From Mytilus galloprovincialis (lineage: Eukaryota > Mollusca > Bivalvia > Mytilida > Mytilidae): 64,000 nt of DNA. Below, piece after piece: positions 59,112 through 64,000 of the stretch. The position numbers and the translations under genes were made by a program. The notes below the pieces were generated by a model. The model worked only from the letters and a program-made list of their open reading frames with translations, made no database searches and had not been told where the DNA came from. How positions within the stretch are numbered: the stretch's first letter is position 1; the number at the start of each line of letters is the position of its first letter. The DNA lies in contig NC_134845.1 in the NCBI RefSeq assembly GCF_965363235.1, positions 9,052,101-9,116,100 on the forward strand. The letters run 5' to 3'.

Positions 59112-61151
59112 ATGTTGTTGCCTCAGATACCAGTGGGAGGGAGGTTAAAACATTTTATTCAGGAATGGGAATCAATAACAGACGATCAATGGGTACTGAA
59201 AACTTTACAAGAGGGTTTGAAATTAGAATTTCAAGAAACTCCTCACTTGACAGGTATAAAACACACTTCTGTCAATGCGAGGAATCTACCTATTATTTTA
59301 GCAGAGGTAGAAGATTTAATAGAAAAAAATGCGATAGAGATTGTACCTCAAGCAGAGATACATCAAGGTTTTTACAGTACACTTTTTCTGGTTCCCAAGA
59401 AAACAGGCGATTTAAGACCTGTGATAAACTTGAAACCTCTCAACCAGTATCTGAGGAAGCAACATTTCAAAATGGACACTTTAACAAAAGTCTTGAATCT
59501 AGTAAAGCCCCAAGACTGGGCGTTGTCTCTCGATCTGAAAGATGCATATCTCCATATTCCAGTTCACAAAACACACAGAAAATTTCTACGTTTTTGCATA
59601 CAAGGCAAATGTTACCAATTTGTAGCTCTGTGTTTCGGTCCTTCTCAAGCACCTCGAGTGTTCACAAAAATAGTTACTGTAGTAGCAGCTCATTTGAGAA
59701 TCCAAAACATACGCCTAGCAACTTATTTGGACGATTGGTTGCTAGTGAATGCTCAAGAGAAAATGCTAATTTCAGACAGAGAGAAAACACTCAATCTTCT
59801 GATAAATTTGGGATTTATAGTAAATCTTCAAAAATCTTCTCTTATCCCATCACAAGAGATCACTTACATAGGGGCATTATTCAATTTCAAGAAGGAGATA
59901 GTTTCTCCAACTATGGAAAGAATTTTAAAGTTAGAAATGTTAGTGTTAAGCATAATGAAGGGACACAATACAGCAAGAGATTATCTAATGTTGTTGGGTT
60001 TGATAGCGTCTTGCATAGAATTGATCCCCAATGCACGCCTTTATATGAGGCCTATCCAATTACATCTACTTCATTTCTGGAAACCATCCACCAGAGATCT
60101 TACTTATCAAATTCCATTTACTCAACACCTAAAAGATCATTTGAATTGGTGGTTGGACAGAGCAAACACTACCAAGGGCAAATCATTACACCAGTGGTCG
60201 GCAACCCTCACAATAACAACAGATGCTTCAAAGACAGGGTTTGGGGGTCACATGAACAATCAGATTTTTCAAGGTTTTTGGTCGGTTCAAGAACAGAAAC
60301 AACACATAAATCTCTTGGAATTGGAAGCTGTAATTTGAACAGTACAACATTTCCTACCACAATTACAAAATCAAAATGTGCTACTCAAATGCGACAACAC
60401 AACAGTCGTTCAATATGTAAACAAACAGGGGGGCACCAAGTCCATACACCTTTGTTACAAGACATGGTGTCTAATGAGAATGGCTATTCAGAACAATCTG
60501 ACATTCAGAGCAGCTCACATAGCGGGGAAATTAAACGTTCTTGCAGATCATCTGTCTCGAAACAAAATACAACCCACAGAGTGGACACTGAACAATCAGA
60601 TAGTTCAATCAGTGTTTGCAATGTGGGGAGAACCAACAATAGATTTGTTTGCCTCAGTACACAATCACAAGAGACCAGTGTTTTGTGCTTGGATACCTCA
60701 TCCCAGTGCTCTAGCAGTAGACGCTCTGTCGATATCATGGGAAAAAATGTGGGCATATGCATTTCCACCAATATGTCTAATTCCAAAAGTACTAAAACAC
60801 ATGAGTCAATTCAATTGTCGACTAATTCTGATAGCTCCAATGTGGCCAAGAAGACATTGGTACACAGAGCTTCTTCAAAAATCAGTAGCAAGTCCAATAA
60901 AACTACCAATAAGGCAAAATCTTCTTTATCAACCAAAAACAAACATTTACCATCCAAATCCCGAAGTGTTCACGCTAACAGCCTGGCTGCTCTCCACAAA
61001 AATTTCAGAAATAAGGGATTTTCAAGAGAAACTAGAAAGCTTCTCAGAGCATCATGGAGATCTGGCACACAGCAAGACTATGCTTGTAAATTCAAAAGAT
61101 TTCATAGTTGGTGTAGTGAACGGGAAAAAGATCCCTATGCAGCTACTTTAG
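59112..61151 (+). mobile_element. DIRS reverse transcriptase / RNase H region (part of element)
   Basis: Motifs: STLFLVPKKTGDLRPVINLK, then LSLDLKDAYLHIPV, CFGPSQAPRVFTK and the catalytic ATYLDDWLLV. RNase H follows with TTDASKTGFGGHM, LLELEAVI and HIAGKLNVLADHLSR. Downstream is the DIRS-specific segment (TIDLFASVHNHKRP, APMWPRRHWY), compared in the literature with adenine methyltransferases; I cannot confirm that from motifs. The neighbouring frame stays open for nearly all of this region. Confidence 0.8.
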
Positions 61152-61948
61152 CAGAATGTGCAGATTTTTTATCTCATTTGTACACTTCAGGTTTACAATA
61201 CCGTACTATAGCAGGTTATAGGTCAATGTTATCGTCATTGCTATCTCCAATAGATAATGTTCCAATTGGGCAACATCCCTATATTATTAGACTACTTAGA
61301 GGGGTTTTCAATTCTAGACCGCCTAAAGTAAATTTAGTCCCAGAATGGGATTTACAAAAAGTGTTGGACATGTTGCAAAAGTCTCCTTTTGAACCTTTAT
61401 TGAAAGCTGATATTAAATGCTTAACTTATAAAGTGGTTTTTCTTACAGCAATCACAACGTACAGGAGGTGCTCAGACTTACAAGCATTGAGGATAGGAGA
61501 GGGGTTTGTGAATGTTCAGAAGAAAGGACTTGTTTTCTTGAGACCAGGTTTATCAAAACAAGATAGACCAAATCATTATGGAACTAAAATTTTTGTGCCT
61601 TACTTTGAACACAATAAAAAATTGGATCCTAAAAGAGCCATTGCGATTTATTTGAAACGTACAGAAGAAACAAGGAAAGATGAAGGAAAACTTTTCTTGT
61701 CAACGGTTAAACCATTCAAACCGGTTACATCACAAACAATTTCTAGATGGTTAGTGAATACCATCAAAATGGCATATGAAAATACAGATTTTAAAGTTAA
61801 AGCTCACAGTACGAGAGCAATTGGACCTTCATGGGCCTTATTTAATGGGGCTAGTATGAAGAGTATTTTAGAGTCCGCTGACTGGTCTACTGATACAACT
61901 TTCATCAAGTTTTATTTGAGAAATGTGGATGTTAAGGTTTTATCCTGA
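61000..61948 (+). mobile_element. DIRS tyrosine recombinase region (part of element)
   Basis: Phage-integrase fold protein at the 3' end of a long frame that overlaps the RT region. An N-terminal SAM-like core-binding part (SGTQQDYACKFKRFHSWCSE, GYRSMLSSLLSP) is followed by the catalytic part with TTYRRCSDLQAL (Arg I), AHSTRAIG (His-x-x-Arg) and FIKFYLRN (Tyr). All four catalytic positions are present. Such enzymes insert the circular DNA copy of the element into the genome, replacing the integrase of LTR elements. Confidence 0.82.
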
Positions 61949-62169
61949 TGTGTATATAACAGATTGTTTTTAAAATCATCAAAAAGACTGATATATTTTT
62001 AACTGTAATGTGCAGTTCGAAAAAAAAAAAAAAAAAAAGATAAAAAGACTAAAGAAAAGAAGAAAAAAAATAAAGACATTGTAAATATTGTATAGTGTAC
62101 AGAAGAATGTTTTTAAAAATGAACAAGTGGTATAAAGTAAAGATTATACCCAGGATGAAGAGACGCAGA

Positions 62170-62340
62170 GCCATAGAAAATTACCCTACCACCAGAGAGG
62201 TAAGGCTTTGTAATCTATCCGTATGTATATTTCTCAGGTGGTAAGTAGAAAATGAATGAAATGAAATTCTAAATTTGTTTTCAAATTCAGATTTTATGAA
62301 TGAAGTTTTCTACTTACCACCTGATAATTACCCACCCAAC
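62170..62340 (+). repeat. DIRS internal complementary region
   Basis: About 62218-62266 is the reverse complement of the element's left outer end (TCAGGTGGTAAGTAGAAAAT, then GAATGAAATGA). About 62267-62322 is the reverse complement of its right outer end (AATTTGTTTTCAAATTCAG, then GAATGAAG). The two lie joined, as a complement of the circle junction, the arrangement described for DIRS1. Confidence 0.85.
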
Positions 62341-62394
62341 CTCCCCACGTAATTTTCTATAGTAGTAATAAGGTTACTGAAAAAAATAGAAAAA

Positions 62395-62592
62395 AACAAA
62401 ACTGGGGTACAGGTAGAGTAAAGCATGTAGGTGACGTAGTTCCGGTTGGAAGTATCTCCGTCATCTAGATGTTTTATTTTAATTGCGAAGTCTGGACTGG
62501 TAAGGAAAGTAATATCCGTATGTATATTTCTCAGGTGGTAAGTAGAAAACTTCATTCATAAAATCTGAATTTGAAAACAAATTAAGAATTTT
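62395..62592 (+). repeat. DIRS right inverted terminal repeat and tip
   Basis: Terminal repeat at 62395-62552, then a tip unique to this end (about 62553-62592, TTCATTCATAAAATCTGAAT onward). The C1q copy C intron resumes with ACAGAACATTTTAATC, matching copy A at 15287. Confidence 0.8.
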
Positions 62593-62921
62593 ACAGAACA
62601 TTTTAATCTCTTATTATCCACTTATATTAATTATTATCTAAGCTTTGAGGAAGGAAAGTAATAGAAATTGTTTAATCATTAGATATTTTCAAGAATATCA
62701 AATATGCTGTTATTAATGCGTTAATTCAAAAAATTTTCTGTATTCCCGAAATTTTAAATCTGAGACTTGAAACAGGAACAAAATAAGAAAAATATTAAAA
62801 ACACTTGAATCAACGTTGGAATATGTACGTAACAACGTCCATACTTACAGTCGAACCTATTATTTTGATTTAATTGATCATTTACTTAAAAGTTTAACCA
62901 ACCAAGTTTTACACCTACCTA

Positions 62922-63075
62922 CTCATTGGTGGATCCAAGTGGGGGGGAAGCTCCGGTGGTTTGAACCCCCTTTTTTTGACGATCAATGCATTTGAATGGG
63001 CGCATATAGTTTGAACCCCCTTTACTCTGGGTTGGGAACCCCCTTTTTAAAATGGCTAGATCTACCCCTGCTACA
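62922..63075. mobile_element. Short widespread repeat with GGATCC / AGATCT tips
   Basis: TTGGTGGATCCAAGTGGGGG at the left and GGCTAGATCTACCCCTGC at the right are imperfect complements; in between, TTTGAACCCCC occurs twice. I recognise the pattern as an inverted-tip element found in several invertebrates. Copy A lacks it (TACACCTACTTA continues straight on at 15629), so it inserted after the duplication. Confidence 0.65.
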
Positions 63076-63356
63076 AAATAAAGTTTACCTTCTGTTTTCA
63101 TATAAACGTTGTAAAAATTTTATTAAACTATATTGAAGTTCATAAGGTGAATTGATAGGGTGATCAGAGTGTATGATGCACATATATAGATCGAGGTAAG
63201 CGACACATCCTCTTGTGTGTCTAAAATTTTTTGTTCTTTGTGCTTACAAAAATAACCTATCAAATCTCTTTTGAACTTATACATCATTGTATTTTATGTT
63301 GCTAAGTTGGGTTTGGTCTTGCGGATAGGAACAGTTGTTTGCATGTTTTATTAATT

Positions 63357-63830
63357 ATAAAAAAAGAAGATATGGTATGATTGCCAATGAGACAACTGTC
63401 CACAAGAGACCAAAATGACACAGACATTAACAACTTTAGGTCACCGTACGGCCTTCAACAATGAGTAAAACCTATACCGCATAGTCAGCTATAATGGGCC
63501 ACGATATGAAAATGTAAAACAATTGAAACGAGGAAACTGACGGCAATATTTATATATAAAAATTTTTTAACGAAAAACAAATATGTAACAGATAAACAAA
63601 AGACAACCACTGAATTACAGGCTCCTGACTTGGGAAAGGCACATACATAAATAGTATGGCGGGGTTAAACATGTTAGCAGGATCCTAACCCTTCCTCTAA
63701 CCTGGGACAGTGGTATAACAGTACAACATAAGAACGAACTATAACAATAAGTTGAAAAAGGCTTGACTCATTAGATAGACAAAAATACAAGTGGGGTACT
63801 TGTACATTCCGACAACACAAAGACACTAGG
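63357..63830 (-). repeat. Interspersed repeat family A, longest copy
   Basis: Starts GAAGATATGGTATGATTGCC and runs through CGTACGGCCTTCAACAATG, GGCTCCTGACTTGGGAAAGG and GGCGGGGTTAAACATGTTAG. The C1q copy C intron ends where it begins (copy A equivalent about 15905), so it interrupts the intron about 140 bases before the expected exon 2. The last 170 bases of the window hold nothing recognisable. Confidence 0.7.
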
Positions 63831-64000
63831 AACAGATCTGAGAGTATTTGCAGTTATCTGACTGCAATTTCAAAGCCACTAACAACTAATGAAAAAAAAA
63901 TCATGCATCTAAGACTTAACTATAAATTCGTACACATCCAACATCAAATGGATTTAGTGTAAACACGTCATAAACAGTCAAAGAAAACATGACCATGTGC

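Larger units (their letters stand above)
57344..62592 (+). mobile_element. DIRS-group tyrosine-recombinase retroelement, nearly whole, young
   Basis: About 5.25 kb. Parts in order: left inverted terminal repeat; gag-like frame; reverse transcriptase with RNase H and the DIRS-type downstream region; tyrosine recombinase; an internal complementary region; right inverted terminal repeat. The terminal repeats (about 57351-57513 and 62395-62552) differ at about one or two positions in 160, so insertion is recent. It looks almost whole, with about one break. Edges come from the uninterrupted C1q copy A (about 15286). No target duplication, as usual for this group, which integrates as a circle by recombinase. 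Lies in intron 2 of C1q copy C, antisense to it. Confidence 0.85.

Noticed and set aside
62328-62555. Short minus-strand gene near the right end of the DIRS element
   Set aside because: It is the inverted terminal repeat; a matching frame appears at the left end for the same reason.
1-64000. CRISPR array, phage or bacterial operon
   Set aside because: No regularly spaced short repeats with unique spacers, no bacterial gene density; introns and animal retroelements throughout.

Overview
The window is AT-rich, intron-bearing, repeat-dense animal DNA, most probably from a marine mussel (Mytilus or a close relative). Three things point there: a tandem set of secreted C1q-domain genes, a family greatly expanded in mussels; molluscan interspersed repeats, including one starting near 19863 that I recognise from snails and bivalves; and abundant Penelope-like, DIRS-like and hairpin-ended elements. 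No rRNA, tRNA, CRISPR or bacterial-type gene was found. Assignments rest on reading the sequence and on remembered family features; no database search was possible.

Host genes. One apparently complete C1q-domain gene lies on the minus strand with three exons (22474-22756 signal peptide and linker; 16041-16151 coiled coil; 12764-13173 C1q domain). All junctions are phase 1, and the exons together encode about 267 residues. The locus is repeated head to tail. Copy B (about 29.2-44.4 kb) keeps a frame-shifted first exon (36725-36961) and a stub of the second (35131-35182), but no C1q exon, so it is a pseudogene. Copy C (about 51.9 kb to the right edge) has an intact C1q exon (54511-54914); its first two exons must lie beyond the window. 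A candidate orphan exon with good splice sites sits at 39433-39707 (minus, product unknown).

Mobile DNA, left to right. 0-8.5 kb is a patchwork of two Penelope-like families and their 3' tails. 8.5-11 kb and 29.2-30.75 kb are the duplicated flank of the C1q locus. The 6.3 kb first intron of copy A (16.15-22.47 kb) has filled with repeats: a hairpin-ended Helentron-like element, a LINE endonuclease fragment cut by a molluscan repeat, foldback elements and a 123 bp AGT microsatellite. A decayed LINE lies at 26.8-28.1 kb and a large foldback at 28.2 kb. A heavily decayed Ngaro-like fossil with an SGNH-hydrolase segment spans 31.6-34.6 kb, split by a 1.75 kb element that carries two 450 bp direct copies. 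A 5'-truncated Penelope-like element with a nuclease remnant N-terminal to the reverse transcriptase occupies 40433-44364. A second decayed LINE (46.2-49.4 kb) is split by a 1.24 kb Helentron-like element with an internal 270-280 bp tandem repeat.

The youngest insertion is a nearly whole DIRS-group tyrosine-recombinase retroelement (57344-62592) inside intron 2 of C1q copy C. Its boundaries can be read from the uninterrupted copy A (about 15286). It has inverted terminal repeats that are almost identical, and an internal complementary region matching both outer ends. The three C1q copies work as internal empty-site controls for several other insertions too (40433-44364, 62922-63075, 63357-63830)
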